In this document: one piece after another, positions 8,886 to 17,760 of the stretch | How the letters are laid out: every line of letters begins with the position of its first letter | How positions within the stretch are numbered: the stretch's first letter is position 1 | Source: Clostridia bacterium UC5.1-1C12 | Lineage (GTDB): Bacteria > Bacillota_I > Bacilli_A > Erysipelotrichales > Erysipelotrichaceae | Assembly: GCA_001305055.1 (NCBI GenBank) | Contig: BBZX01000008.1 | Location: forward strand, 74,701-138,700 | Direction of reading: 5' to 3' | DNA: 64,000 nucleotides | Notes under the pieces: generated by a model | Seen by the model: only the letters and a program-made list of their open reading frames with translations | The model's database searches: none | Told to the model about the DNA's origin: nothing | Made by a program: the position numbers and the translations under genes

Positions 8886-9565
8886 ATGAAACGAATGAAA
8901 CTATTAATCATCTGCGTGGTGGCTGCGGCTTGCTTTTTTATCACTGAGCATTTTGTCGCGGCCGTTCAGGATGTGATTTACGCGCCGTTATCAGGAGCAG
9001 TGATCGTTTTAGATGCCGGGCATGGCGGTAAAGATGAAGGGGCAATGATGGATGGTATCACTGAAAAAGCCATTAATATGGCAATTGTTACAAAGCTGCA
9101 GGCGCTGTTTGAAGAAGCGGGAGCTACGGTTGTACTAACGCGTAAGGATGAAAATGATCTCTCCTCGCCGACAGCTGCCAATCATAAGCGTGAAGATATG
9201 AAGAACCGCATTAATATTATCAATGATGAAAAGAATGATTTGCTGCTTAGCATCCATCTGAATAGTTATAGTGATACTTCAGTGAAGGGGGCGCAGACTT
9301 TTTATCCAAAGGACAGTTTATCCAGTGAACTATTGGCGAGCTGTATTCAGGTACAATTTTTAGCGGTTGACAGCCGAATGTCCCTAAATCGGGTGATTAT
9401 TATTTATTGAATAATTCCCGGATTCCCGCGGTATTGATTGAATGCGGTTTTCTCTCCAATGACCAAGAAAGGGAGCAGCTTCAGCAAGCGGATTATCAAG
9501 ATAAGATAGCGAATCTGATTTTCGCGGGTACGCTGAATTACTTTAAGGAATTGAGTTATGAATAA
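8886..9565 (+). CDS. N-acetylmuramoyl-L-alanine amidase, CwlD-like (one frameshift)
   Basis: An Amidase_3 domain follows an N-terminal membrane anchor or signal (residues about 4-22). Zinc and catalytic motifs are VLDAGHGGKDEGA, a Glu in TEKAIN, a His in LLSIHLNSYSD and a late Glu in LIECGFLSN. The length of about 226 residues matches CwlD-type amidases that trim peptide stems from peptidoglycan. The frame breaks near 9383 (AAA for AAAA), after which KSGDYYLLNNSRIPAVLIE continues. Start ATG 8886 follows GGGTGAAGCGT. The enzyme should act outside the membrane. No spore genes are visible, so a role in spore cortex is not implied. Confidence 0.85.
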
Positions 9566-9585
9566 AGCTGGTTCGCCAGCTTTTT
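9564..9585 (+). terminator. Intrinsic terminator
   Basis: AAAGCTGG-TTCG-CCAGCTTTTT has a stable UUCG tetraloop and follows the amidase stop. Confidence 0.85.
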
Positions 9586-9627
9586 GCGTAATAAAAAAAC
9601 GCCCCTAAACAGGCGCTGTTTGTATAT

Positions 9628-9703
9628 TGGTGGAGCTTAGGGGGATCGAACCCCTGACCTCCTGATTGCGAACCAGGCGCTCTACCATCTGAGCTAAAAC
9701 CCC
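9628..9703 (-). tRNA. tRNA-Ala (anticodon CGC)
   Basis: This is a full cloverleaf on the minus strand. Acceptor GGGGTTT pairs with AAGCTCC, the anticodon loop is TTCGCAA (CGC), the T-loop is GGTTCGATCCC, and CCA is encoded. An imperfect hairpin with a T run follows the 3' end at about 9590-9625. Confidence 0.95.
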
Positions 9704-9763
9704 ATTACTTTTACAATTATAGCACTAATCGTAAAAAAGAAAAGGGGTATTTTATTTTTTGCA

Positions 9764-10455
9764 TCATGATTCATGAATGACTTTATATTGCAGTCTGAGA
9801 TATGAATCTTCAAGTACAGTGCAGGCTTCAAGCTGCAGCACGCCAAGCTGATCCAATTGCTTGGGATCATGTATGGCTTCACCGTCAATCAAGGTTGCGA
9901 CATTCTTCCGCCGATTAAAACCGGGGCGATGACCAGATCGATCTGATCCAGCAAATGTTCTCTTAAGAATAAACCGTTCAAAGTACCGCCGGATTGAATC
10001 GTAATGCGTTCAATCTGATAGCTGACAGCTAAGCAATCCATTAACTTCGGCAGATCGAGGACCGGCTGTGAAATAATATGCAGATTGCTGATGGATAAAT
10101 CATAGGCCGGGTGCTTGGGATTGGCTGTGACAAGGATCAGCTGTTTCAGCTTTTGGCATAAGGCCTTGACGCCATGGGCGTTCAGATGCGGCTGATTGTC
10201 AATGATGACGAAGGACACCGGTGTCTTGGCAAGATTCAGATCTGCTTCATTCATGCCGATTTTTGCCATTACCCGCCCGGTATTCAGTGACCAGAGATCC
10301 TGACATTGTTCGATTTCATAATACTGATGCAAACCTTCACGCACCCCTTTAACTTTAGGAAAATCACGATCTACATCAAGACAATCATGATCGCCGGTGC
10401 ATATTTTACCATCGGCTGACATCAGCATAAATAATGTACAAATAGGTTTTTTCAT
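9764..10455 (-). CDS. RibD C-terminal/dihydrofolate-reductase-like reductase (one frameshift)
   Basis: This RibD_C-type domain starts TLFMLMSADGKI. It continues with a nucleotide-binding strand region (SFVIIDNQPHLN), the glycine-rich IQSGGTLNGLFL and DLVIAPVLIGG. The frame breaks at about 9896: AGAATG for AGAAATG. The corrected tail reads NVATLIDGEAIHDPKQLD and ends LQYKVIHES. Stand-alone RibD_C proteins are NADPH-dependent reductases of unknown substrate; only fused forms act in riboflavin synthesis. It starts one base after the AraC regulator stop, so the regulator and reductase are co-transcribed. Confidence 0.8.
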
Positions 10456-10456
10456 T

Positions 10457-11320
10457 TTATATGTTCCTGCTTTCTTTAATTGCTACCCATATTTCAAAGG
10501 GATAAGCGGATTGCTCCATTTGCTTATCGGGGTAGATTTCTAAGTCGTAATTGCCCAGCGGTTCAAAATTACTGGCTGGAAAATAATCAGTATATATTTG
10601 ATGCCACGCTTGCTGGATCACTTGCGGAAGCTGGCCGCTGCCTTTAAAACAAAGCCAGGTTAATGCCGGGATTTCAATGCTTTCAGAATTGATTGGGCAA
10701 GCATCACTGGCGCTGCCGATCAGATAATTTAAATGACTTTGATCGGCTGCTAAGCAGCAGGCGGCAATTCCGTTGAGGAAGGTGTCAGCGCTGAAATTCA
10801 TCAGCGTTTGAAGCGTTTGATCCTTTTCGCATTGCTTCCAAAATTGAGGAATATCATCGCGGTAGATGGATTCTGAAATCGGAAATCGGCAGCTTGTGCC
10901 GAAAAGCGTGAAACTGGGCCGCTGACGTTTGATGACATGAAATGCAAGCGGTGCGGTGCTATGACTGACAATGATTCGCGCAAAACGCTTAGCAGGCTGT
11001 TTTTGCTGTCTGATTTCAGAAGGTGATGCACCGTGAAAACGATGAAATGCCTTCGTAAAGCTTTCCGGTGTTTCATAACCGTATTTATAAGCCAGCTCAG
11101 TAATCCGGCAATCACTGTTCAATAACTCTGCGGCTGCCATGCTCATTCTGCGGGAGCGGATATATTCACCGGCCGAAACTTCACAGACAGCTGAAAATAA
11201 GCGTTGAAAATAGAATTCTGAATAACCGCTCCGTTTTGCCAGATCACTGATTGACAAAGCATCTGCCAAATGATCCTCAATGTAGCACACAGCGTATTCA
11301 ATTGCGGATAATGTACTCAT
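10457..11320 (-). CDS. AraC-family regulator with GyrI-like effector domain
   Basis: This 287-residue regulator has an N-terminal AraC DNA-binding domain with two helix-turn-helix units: LSISDLAKRSGYSEFYFQRL, then ITELAYKYGYETPESFTKAF. The C-terminal GyrI-like small-molecule-binding domain covers about residues 120-287. This layout is that of Rob/SoxS-like multidrug regulators. It precedes the reductase by one base and probably controls that two-gene unit. The effector is unknown. The frame is intact. Confidence 0.88.
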   Translation of the reverse strand: MSTLSAIEYAVCYIEDHLADALSISDLAKRSGYSEFYFQRLFSAVCEVSAGEYIRSRRMSMAAAELLNSDCRITELAYKYGYETPESFTKAFHRFHGASPSEIRQQKQPAKRFARIIVSHSTAPLAFHVIKRQRPSFTLFGTSCRFPISESIYRDDIPQFWKQCEKDQTLQTLMNFSADTFLNGIAACCLAADQSHLNYLIGSASDACPINSESIEIPALTWLCFKGSGQLPQVIQQAWHQIYTDYFPASNFEPLGNYDLEIYPDKQMEQSAYPFEIWVAIKESRNI

Positions 11321-11401
11321 TTTTTGCTTCCTTTCTTCATCATTATAACAAAGTCAAAATCTTTCTGCCTGTCTGTTTCTGCGCAATGCAGGCAAACTTT
11401 T

Positions 11402-11432
11402 TAAAATAAAAAACACTTGCGAACAAGTGTTT
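11402..11432 (-). terminator. Intrinsic terminator of the tRNA unit
   Basis: On the minus strand, AAACACTTG-TTCG-CAAGTGTTT followed by a T run lies 11 bases past tRNA-Ala(TGC). Confidence 0.85.
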
Positions 11433-11442
11433 ATCTTTTAAT

Positions 11443-11518
11443 TGGTGGAGCTTAACGGGATCGAACCGTTGACCTCCTGCGTGCAAGGCAGGCGCTCTCC
11501 CAGCTGAGCTAAAACCCC
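11443..11518 (-). tRNA. tRNA-Ala (anticodon TGC)
   Basis: This is a cloverleaf with anticodon loop CTTGCAC (TGC), T-loop GGTTCGATCCC and encoded CCA. It is transcribed after tRNA-Ile from the shared promoter at 11634-11662. Its acceptor and D arms are nearly the same as in the CGC isoacceptor at 9628. Confidence 0.95.
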
Positions 11519-11535
11519 ATGTATATTAAATTCGA

Positions 11536-11612
<77 letters not shown>

Positions 11613-11633
11613 ATACTCATCGAATGCTTGTAT

Positions 11634-11662
11634 ATATTACCATGGAGATTTATGATTGTCAA
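11634..11662 (-). promoter_or_regulatory. Promoter of the tRNA-Ile/tRNA-Ala unit
   Basis: On the minus strand TTGACA (11657-11662), a 17-base spacer and TAATAT (11634-11639) lie about 20 bases upstream of tRNA-Ile. The rest of 11613-11775 is AT-rich with nothing else recognisable. Confidence 0.8.
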
Positions 11663-11775
11663 CAATAAAATTAAAAAAAATCTAATAATAATCAGTTTCT
11701 CAATTATTTTTGAAATTTCCGAAACAGCAGCTATTTGTATATGAACTTCCAGTTTATTATAAAATGGATATATCT

Positions 11776-12179
11776 TTAAATTAAATCAAAAGTAAGTATT
11801 TGTTGATCTGTATCAATAATTATCTGTAATTGATTATCAGAAATTTGAATATTATAGAAAATACTTGTAAAGCTACCCAATAATGTAGCGTCACTTTGCT
11901 TTTTGTCTGCCATATTATATGTTTTCCTTGCTGTTCATTGACTTGAATTGTCTCTAAATAGCAGGGAGTGTTTGTGGTTTCTGTTAGATAAGAAAATTTA
12001 CTGTTGGACATACTATTTTGTAGGTTATTTTTATATATCTCAAAACGTTCACGTTGCTTTGCTTCAGTTTCATAAATATAAAGATTATCATCATCAATAA
12101 GAGCATAACTATTATCAAAGTAAGCAGCACCTTGTAATTTATTAATAGATTTTACTTTTACAAATGAATAATTTTTCAT
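11776..12179 (-). CDS. Hypothetical protein (one frameshift, start uncertain)
   Basis: I do not recognise this protein. The visible part begins MKNYSFVKVKSINKLQG and is followed by alternating short strands (GAAYFDNSYALIDDDNLYIY). The frame breaks at 11922-11925 (AAAA for AAAAA on the minus strand). The corrected tail reads TYNMADKKQSDATLLGSF and ends LTFDLI. The frame stays open upstream of the ATG for about 140 bases, to near 12320, with no good start codon. The true N-terminus may therefore lie further back or be missing. The beta-rich look suggests a propeller-like or DUF5050-like fragment, but this is a guess. It is AT-richer than its neighbours. Confidence 0.4.
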
Positions 12180-12290
12180 GTAATATAATTCATGGTTTAA
12201 TAATAGAAAATATTCATTGTTTCCAATATTGCTAATGTGTTGGAAATCATTATCTGTTTCACTTGTTGGAATTTTAACACACTCCTTTAA

Positions 12291-12321
12291 ATCATCAAGG
12301 CTCTTTATGAGCCTTGATGAT
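12291..12321. terminator. Strong hairpin, probable terminator
   Basis: Thirteen-base arms ATCATCAAGGCTC and GAGCCTTGATGAT pair perfectly around TTTAT. There is no long T run on either strand, so it may protect a 3' end rather than terminate by itself. It lies just past the stop of the small gene at 12324. Confidence 0.6.
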
Positions 12322-12323
12322 TA

Positions 12324-12539
12324 TTAATGAATGATTGCAGATCTGAAATGATCATGATTAACTTCATAAACATCTTCTAACTCATACCAATGATTACTGT
12401 ATCCTTCTTTATAAGGATCAGTGATTTTCGCTTTATTGGTAGCGGCTGCTCTTGTTAAGGAAAAGAACATGCATACAATCACAGCATTTTTTATGACAGC
12501 TTTTATACTGATGTTAAATGACGTTTCATGAACGCGCAA
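12324..12539 (-). CDS. Small hypothetical protein with N-terminal hydrophobic segment
   Basis: This open frame of up to 71 residues overlaps the end of the upstream hydrolase-like gene by 37 bases. It contains one hydrophobic stretch (AVIKNAVIVCMFFSL) then a small-residue site (RAAAT), then a charged aromatic tail (EGYSNHWYELEDVYE). It could be a small exported protein whose real start is an internal GTG or ATG. No homology is recognised, and the overlap with the neighbouring gene lowers confidence. Confidence 0.3.
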   Translation of the reverse strand: MRVHETSFNISIKAVIKNAVIVCMFFSLTRAAATNKAKITDPYKEGYSNHWYELEDVYEVNHDHFRSAIIH

Positions 12540-13237
12540 GTATGCAGGACCGCATTATCTAAACCCTTGCCAGCCAGCAGCTGACGGCTGTCTTTAATCA
12601 GCAGATAAGCAGCGTCATGACTTGAATTGACAAGCGTCTTAGCATGATTACGGCTGTCAGCACAATCTTCGCTCGCATTGACGCATAGCAGGGAGCCTTC
12701 GGTCAGAACGCTTGGCTCTGCCATATCCAAATTCCATAAGCAGCGGGCAAGAGGAGCCTGTTTGCCGCTTACGACCATCGCTTCCCGGCAGCCTTTGCCG
12801 ATACCGATTACGCCCATCTGTTTCTGATTCACATGCAGCAAGTATTTAAGCTGCCGCATGGCCGATTGGGCAATATCTAAGCGCTGTTCATCACTGTAAT
12901 CGGTTCTTGTCAATGGATAGCGCAGACTGATGATGCCTTTAGAAGCCAGAGCCTCAGCAATTTTACGGCTGTTTTCCTGCGGATAATCAGCGTCGGTAAG
13001 AATCAGCACACAAGGATATGTGCGCAGCCGTTTCATATTGACCGGCATGGATAGCACGGCAGGAATCACTGTACGTTCATACTGGAAATTAAGCTTTCTT
13101 TCATTGGATGTTTTTAATTTAGCCTTTGTTACATGGCAGCCCGCATGATAGGCACAATAAACCGCACCGCCTAAAGCAAGCACACCGCCAGCTTTTTTCA
13201 ATCGTTTGATCTGTTTCTTAAAAAACATTTTATTCAC
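12503..13237 (-). CDS. Alpha/beta-hydrolase-like protein lacking the catalytic serine
   Basis: The 244-residue protein has an N-terminal membrane anchor (VLALGGAVYCAYHAG) and a hydrolase-type fold (PCVLILTDADYPQENSRKIA, GIISLRYPLTRTDYSDEQ). Where dienelactone-hydrolase-type enzymes have G-x-S-x-G, this protein has GVIGIGKGCREA, so the serine is replaced. A late His lies in DAVLHTCAFMKRH-type sequence. It may be a catalytically dead paralogue or a binding protein. It overlaps the nitroreductase stop by eight bases and is the third gene of a minus-strand run. Confidence 0.6.
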   Translation of the reverse strand: MNKMFFKKQIKRLKKAGGVLALGGAVYCAYHAGCHVTKAKLKTSNERKLNFQYERTVIPAVLSMPVNMKRLRTYPCVLILTDADYPQENSRKIAEALASKGIISLRYPLTRTDYSDEQRLDIAQSAMRQLKYLLHVNQKQMGVIGIGKGCREAMVVSGKQAPLARCLWNLDMAEPSVLTEGSLLCVNASEDCADSRNHAKTLVNSSHDAAYLLIKDSRQLLAGKGLDNAVLHTCAFMKRHLTSV

Positions 13238-13808
13238 CTATCTTTCTGATAATTAATTCATTCAGCGGCCGCTTTGGTACATGATGGGAGCCATTTTCAT
13301 CCCGATAATATTTGATATCATCAGTGCTTTCTTCAAGAATTACTGTTTCAGCAGGTTTGCCAAGCGCGATTACAAAAGCAATTTCATAGCGTTCAGCATC
13401 GATCGCCAGAGCTTCCATCAGCGCTTGGCGTTTACAGCTGCCGATAATACAGCCGCCATAACCCATCTCAACCGCGGTTAATAAGATGGACTGAGCTGCG
13501 ATGCCTTCACTGTGCTGACTTTGTTTCTTTAAGGTTTTATCAAATAGAAGCATGATATAAGCACTAGGCTGTTCATTTTCCGCCGGACCCTGCCAATCGG
13601 CAAGATAGCCTGCCCAAAGACAGTTTTCTGTGATTAATTTACAAGTCTTGAAATCGTTAATCAGAATATACTTGGTTGACTGAATGTTCATTCCATATCC
13701 TGACAGTCTTGCTGCCTCGCACATTTCACTTAGTTCGTCCATCGTCAGATGAACCGATGAATCAAAACGTCGATAGCTTCGATTCTTTATAATTAAATCT
13801 TTCAGCAT
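13230..13808 (-). CDS. Nitroreductase-family FMN oxidoreductase
   Basis: The product is about 192 residues. It begins MLKDLIIKNRSYRRFD, the usual Arg-rich FMN-phosphate-binding start. It includes the family's GMNIQSTKYILI segment and the glycine-rich AVEMGYGGCIIGSCKR near the flavin. Such enzymes reduce nitro compounds, quinones or enones with NAD(P)H. The ATG at 13808 gives the canonical N-terminus. It overlaps the Nudix gene by seven bases, so they are co-translated. The pairing with Nudix and an anchored hydrolase-like protein suggests a housekeeping or detoxification role, unproven. Confidence 0.82.
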   Translation of the reverse strand: MLKDLIIKNRSYRRFDSSVHLTMDELSEMCEAARLSGYGMNIQSTKYILINDFKTCKLITENCLWAGYLADWQGPAENEQPSAYIMLLFDKTLKKQSQHSEGIAAQSILLTAVEMGYGGCIIGSCKRQALMEALAIDAERYEIAFVIALGKPAETVILEESTDDIKYYRDENGSHHVPKRPLNELIIRKIGE

Positions 13809-14347
13809 GATGTCTCTCCCTTCCATTGTTCCAGCAATGCCTGCTGAACCGCAATAATTGTTTTGCTGTCTTTGATGATCCCCTGCTGAATCATTTGATA
13901 GGCTTCATTAGGATCAAGCAGCATGACTTCAATGCATTCATCTTCATCCATCGCTTTAGGATGCGGCAGCTTATATAATTGATGGGCTGAAAAGATATGC
14001 AGTTCTTCACCGCAGAAGCCGGGAGTAGGATAAAAAGAGATTATTTTTTCAATTTGCTTAGCCCCATAGCCGGTTTCTTCTTCCAATTCTCTTAATGCGC
14101 AAAGCTTAAGATCTTCTCCTAATTCAATCTTGCCGGCCGGTATTTCAATGGTTTCTTCACCGACGACATAGCGGTATTGCCTGACCAGCAGCAGCTTCTT
14201 CTCAACAAATGCCAGAATTGCTACGCCGCCGTTGGCATAAACACATTCCCGAACAGCCCTTATGCCATTATCGGTCTGCACCTCATCCTTTGTGACACGA
14301 ATGACTTTACCGTTAAAAATGGCTGTACTCTTTATTTTAGTTTCCAA
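13802..14347 (-). CDS. Nudix hydrolase, ADP-ribose pyrophosphatase type
   Basis: This intact 181-residue protein carries the Nudix box (GKIELGEDLKLCALRELEEE, then TGYGA), matching G-x5-E-x7-R-E-U-x-E-E-x-G. Downstream are the proline turn YPTPGFCGEELHIF and DEDECIEV, typical of ADP-ribose pyrophosphatases (NudF-like). It should hydrolyse ADP-ribose or related nucleotide sugars in the cytoplasm. It is first in the minus-strand run with the nitroreductase and the serine-less hydrolase. Confidence 0.88.
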   Translation of the reverse strand: METKIKSTAIFNGKVIRVTKDEVQTDNGIRAVRECVYANGGVAILAFVEKKLLLVRQYRYVVGEETIEIPAGKIELGEDLKLCALRELEEETGYGAKQIEKIISFYPTPGFCGEELHIFSAHQLYKLPHPKAMDEDECIEVMLLDPNEAYQMIQQGIIKDSKTIIAVQQALLEQWKGETSC

Positions 14348-14471
14348 TTTATCCCTTCTTCCTTTGGGTCCATTATACTACGAATTGATGCTTTCTTAAC
14401 ATAAAGGGATGTAAAACATCTTGCCTTTCGGAAGGCTTTACGATATATTAACGGTATTGCAGAGGTGGCTT

Positions 14472-15863
14472 ATGAAAAAATTTATGACAAAATATTTTGG
14501 TGACCGGCATTTCTACAAAGAAGTGCTGATTATCGCTGTTCCCTTAATGCTGCAAAGCCTGATTACCACATCGATCAATCTGGTGGATAATCTGATGGTG
14601 GGGCAGCTGGGGGATGCGGCCATCGGCGGAGTCGCGGCGGTTAACCGATTCTATATGATTGGTATGTTTGGTACCAATGGGATGATTACCGCGGCGGGTA
14701 TTTTCATCGCTCAGTTTTTCGGTGCGCGGGATAAGGATCATATGCAGCAGTCTTTCCGTTTTTCCATTCTTTCAGCTTATGCGATTACTTTGCCGATCTT
14801 CATGCTTGCCTACCTGTTTCCTGAACAGATCGTCGGCTTCTTTACGAATGAACCGGAAGTAATCGCATTGGGGATTGCTTATGTGAAAATGGCCTGTTTC
14901 TCTTTTCTGCCGACCGGGCTGTCGCTGGCGATTACCGGCGCGCTGCGGTCAGTCGGTGAATCAAGGCTGCCGCTTTATGTCAGCATCGTGACCGTATTTA
15001 CGAATACCTTTTTGAATTACTGTCTGATTTTTGGTAATTTTGGCTTTCCGATGCTGGGGGTTGTGGGAGCGGCCATTGCGACATTGATCGCCCGTTTAGT
15101 TGAAATGTCATTATTGCTGTTGATCGTCTATCATTTTGATTTTGATTTCACGACTAAAATCAAAGAGCTGTTTCATATCAGCGGTGCTTTGGCGAAACGC
15201 ATTGCAATCAAGGCAGCGCCGCTTGCATTAAATGAAGTGCTTTGGGCATCCGGAATGGCTACGATCTTTAAGCTATACGGCACGCGAGGCCCTGAGGTAC
15301 TGTCAGGCTATTCTGTGGCCAATACGACCACCGATTTGTTTTTTACCCTTTTTCAAGGCATGGCAATCGCTACAACCGTCATGGTATCGCAGCGGCTGGG
15401 GGCAAATAAGCTCAAGGAAGCAAGAGTCAACGGCTACAAGATGGTCGGCACCGCTACCTCAATTGCTTTGGCAGTCAGCGTCCTGATGTTTGGTTCAGCG
15501 TTTTTAGTGCCTAAGCTTTACTCAATCAGTGAAGAAGCGCTCAATGTGGCCCGCATGCAGATAATCATACAATCTTTCTGTTTCTGGATCTATACGATGA
15601 ACTGTCAAAATTACTTTATCTTAAGAGCCGGCGGCGATACGAAAAACACCTTGATTACAGACAGCTGTTTTATGTGGCTCGTGAATATCCCTTTATTGGC
15701 AATTCTGGCCTATTTCACAAATCTTAATATCTTCTGGATGTATCTGATTGGCCAGTCAACGGATCTGCTGAAGCTATGCGTATCGACCCATCTGGTGCGG
15801 AAGGAAAAATGGGTTGTTAACCTGGCTCAGCATCCGGAAGCGGAAGTTATTTCATCGACTTAA
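14472..15863 (+). CDS. MATE-family multidrug efflux protein
   Basis: The 463-residue protein has about twelve membrane helices. It shows the MATE N-lobe start (KEVLIIAVPLMLQSLITTSI, NLVDNLMVGQLGDAAIGGVA) and the equivalent C-lobe repeat (LSGYSVANTTTDLFFTLFQG). It should export cationic compounds using H+ or Na+. The start is ATG 14472 after AGAGGTGGCTT. The longer upstream start has no ribosome site. The frame is intact. It is one of three MATE genes in the window (also 25775 and 60359). Confidence 0.9.
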   Translation: MKKFMTKYFGDRHFYKEVLIIAVPLMLQSLITTSINLVDNLMVGQLGDAAIGGVAAVNRFYMIGMFGTNGMITAAGIFIAQFFGARDKDHMQQSFRFSILSAYAITLPIFMLAYLFPEQIVGFFTNEPEVIALGIAYVKMACFSFLPTGLSLAITGALRSVGESRLPLYVSIVTVFTNTFLNYCLIFGNFGFPMLGVVGAAIATLIARLVEMSLLLLIVYHFDFDFTTKIKELFHISGALAKRIAIKAAPLALNEVLWASGMATIFKLYGTRGPEVLSGYSVANTTTDLFFTLFQGMAIATTVMVSQRLGANKLKEARVNGYKMVGTATSIALAVSVLMFGSAFLVPKLYSISEEALNVARMQIIIQSFCFWIYTMNCQNYFILRAGGDTKNTLITDSCFMWLVNIPLLAILAYFTNLNIFWMYLIGQSTDLLKLCVSTHLVRKEKWVVNLAQHPEAEVISST

Positions 15864-15881
15864 AGAAAATTTAAAAAGCTC

Positions 15882-15910
15882 TTGAAACAAAACATGGACT
15901 ATGCTATTAT
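15882..15910 (+). promoter_or_regulatory. Promoter of tRNA-Asn
   Basis: TTGAAA (15882-15887), a 17-base spacer and TATTAT (15905-15910) end 13 bases before the tRNA. Confidence 0.75.
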
Positions 15911-15923
15911 AATTAAGCAAGTT

Positions 15924-15999
15924 GCCTAAATAGCTCAGTAGGTAGAGCATTCGGCTGTTAACCGAACGGTCACAGGTTCGAGTCCTGTTTTAGGCGCCA
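15924..15999 (+). tRNA. tRNA-Asn (anticodon GTT)
   Basis: This is a cloverleaf with acceptor GCCTAAA/TTTAGGC, anticodon loop CTGTTAA (GTT), T-loop GGTTCGAGTCC and encoded CCA. It has its own promoter and terminator. Confidence 0.95.
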
Positions 16000-16010
16000 T
16001 GTAAAGAAAT

Positions 16011-16046
16011 ATCGGATTTCTAAGTGATTAGAAGTCCGATTTTTTA
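16011..16046 (+). terminator. Intrinsic terminator of tRNA-Asn
   Basis: ATCGGATTTCTAA (16011-16023) pairs with TTAGAAGTCCGAT (16028-16040), with one mismatch, around GTGA, followed by TTTTT. Confidence 0.85.
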
Positions 16047-16113
16047 TAAAAAATCTGCTCCCTCATGGAATGACAAGGGAGCTTTTATTAACGAAATATT
16101 CTTTATTAAATGT

Positions 16114-17626
16114 TTAATCAATATGTACTTCACTGGCCGCATGGTTTGCCTGCCGGATTTTTGCCCACTGTTCAAATTCATCAACAGGAAGGGGTTTAGA
16201 ATATACATATCCCTGTATGAAATCACAGTGAAGCTGCTTTAGATAATCTGCCTGCTGAATGTCTTCAATACCTTCCGCAACAATATCAACATGAAGTTTT
16301 TTGCGAGATCAATCAGACAGCCGATGACATCTTTAGCTTTCTTATTTTCTATATCCAAGAAAAAGATTCGGTCAAGCTTTAAAGCATCAACTTCGAATTC
16401 TTTTAATAAACCTAAGGAAGAATATCCTGAACCAAAATCATCCAAAGAGCATTTGAAACCAAGCTCATGCATCTTTAAGATACCGTTTTTGACAATATGT
16501 ATTTGATCATGATTCAAAAAATAGATTCTGTTAACTCAAATTCCAGAAAATTATGGGGTATTTGATATTTGTCGGCAATTGCGTTAAATGCGTTCAAGAA
16601 ATCAGCGACATCAAAATGCTGTCTGGACAGATTAACGGAAATGGGAATCAGCTCTTTCCCCTGAAGAATCCATTTCCTCATTATTATACAAACCTGTTCA
16701 AACATATATAAATCCAATTGACGAATTTTTCCATTGCGTTCAAAAAGCGGCATGAATTCAGCGGGGGAGAGCAGTCCCGCTTGAGGTATTTGCCAGCGTA
16801 TGAGCGCTTCCGCACCGCCAAGCTGATTCGTAGCCAGATTAATTTTAGGCTGCAGATAAACGAGAAAATCATGGTTCTTGATGGCTTCATCAAAAAGCAG
16901 ATTCAATTCCTGTTCACGGTTCATCTGTTTCAAAATCATGACATCATAAAAGGCGAATTCTGCACCTTGATTAAATTTACAGGCGGCATGGGCTCGGGCC
17001 TGTATGATCTCAACAGGCAGCGCAGGATCGTCAATTACGCAGACCCCGATTTCAAGTTTGATATAAGATTGGATATAAGCGGGCATCATTGATAAGAGGG
17101 TTTTAGTAAGATGATGTAATCTGGCATGAATAAGCGCCTGATTTCCTTCACGAAAGAATAAATAGAATTGATCACCATTAACACGCGCCGCAAATTCATC
17201 ACCGCTGATGGCCTGATTCAAACCATGATTGATTTGTTTCAGTACTTCATTGCCGGTATTTATGCTGAAATTTTCATTGATCAGTCTGAAATTTTGCATA
17301 TGAATGAAAATGACTGCACAGCTGTTTGGCCGAATCGATACTGCCGCATACTTATAAGCCATGGCAAAGCCGGTTTCATTCAGACCGCCGGTCAAAGTAT
17401 CAGTGACCATATATTTCTCAAGCTGTTTTTGGTGTGCGTATTTAAATAGGATACTAAAGATCATTTGGTTAATAAGTATACAGCTAACATAAGCGATCAG
17501 CAGCGTAATGGGTAAGGATTGCCAATTCATAAGATAAATCAACAAAAATAAGGCAGCTGTGAGTAATGTTAAACTGATGATTGAAGTCAATACATATTTT
17601 TGAACCGGTGATTTCCAATTATTCAT
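16114..17626 (-). CDS. Membrane-bound EAL phosphodiesterase with degenerate GGDEF (two frameshifts)
   Basis: Two N-terminal membrane helices are followed by a GGDEF-like domain whose signature is RVNGDQF instead of GGDEF, so cyclase activity is unlikely. The EAL domain looks complete: GGAEALIRW, ISVNLSRQ, FELTES, SLDDFGSGYSSL, VDALKLDR and VAEGIE. It should hydrolyse cyclic di-GMP. Frame breaks occur near 16515 (six T for seven) and 16298-16302 (five A for six). The corrected end reads YSKPLPVDEFEQWAKIR. Start ATG 17626 follows GGGAGTTG. The GGDEF cyclase at 55241 is a possible opposing enzyme. Confidence 0.85.
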
Positions 17627-17704
17627 ATCAACAACTCCCAATTTATACTATCAGCATTATAGCCTTCAAACAAGATTAAATCTGTGTACATAAGCATATA
17701 GTAA

Positions 17705-17733
17705 TTGATTTTCAAGCTGATTAACAGTATAAT
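17705..17733 (+). promoter_or_regulatory. Promoter of the tandem GntR gene
   Basis: TTGATT (17705-17710), a 17-base spacer and TATAAT (17728-17733) lie about 20 bases before the ribosome site GAAAGAGGGG. Confidence 0.75.
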
Positions 17734-17760
17734 GACAGACTGAAAGAGGGGATGACAGCA

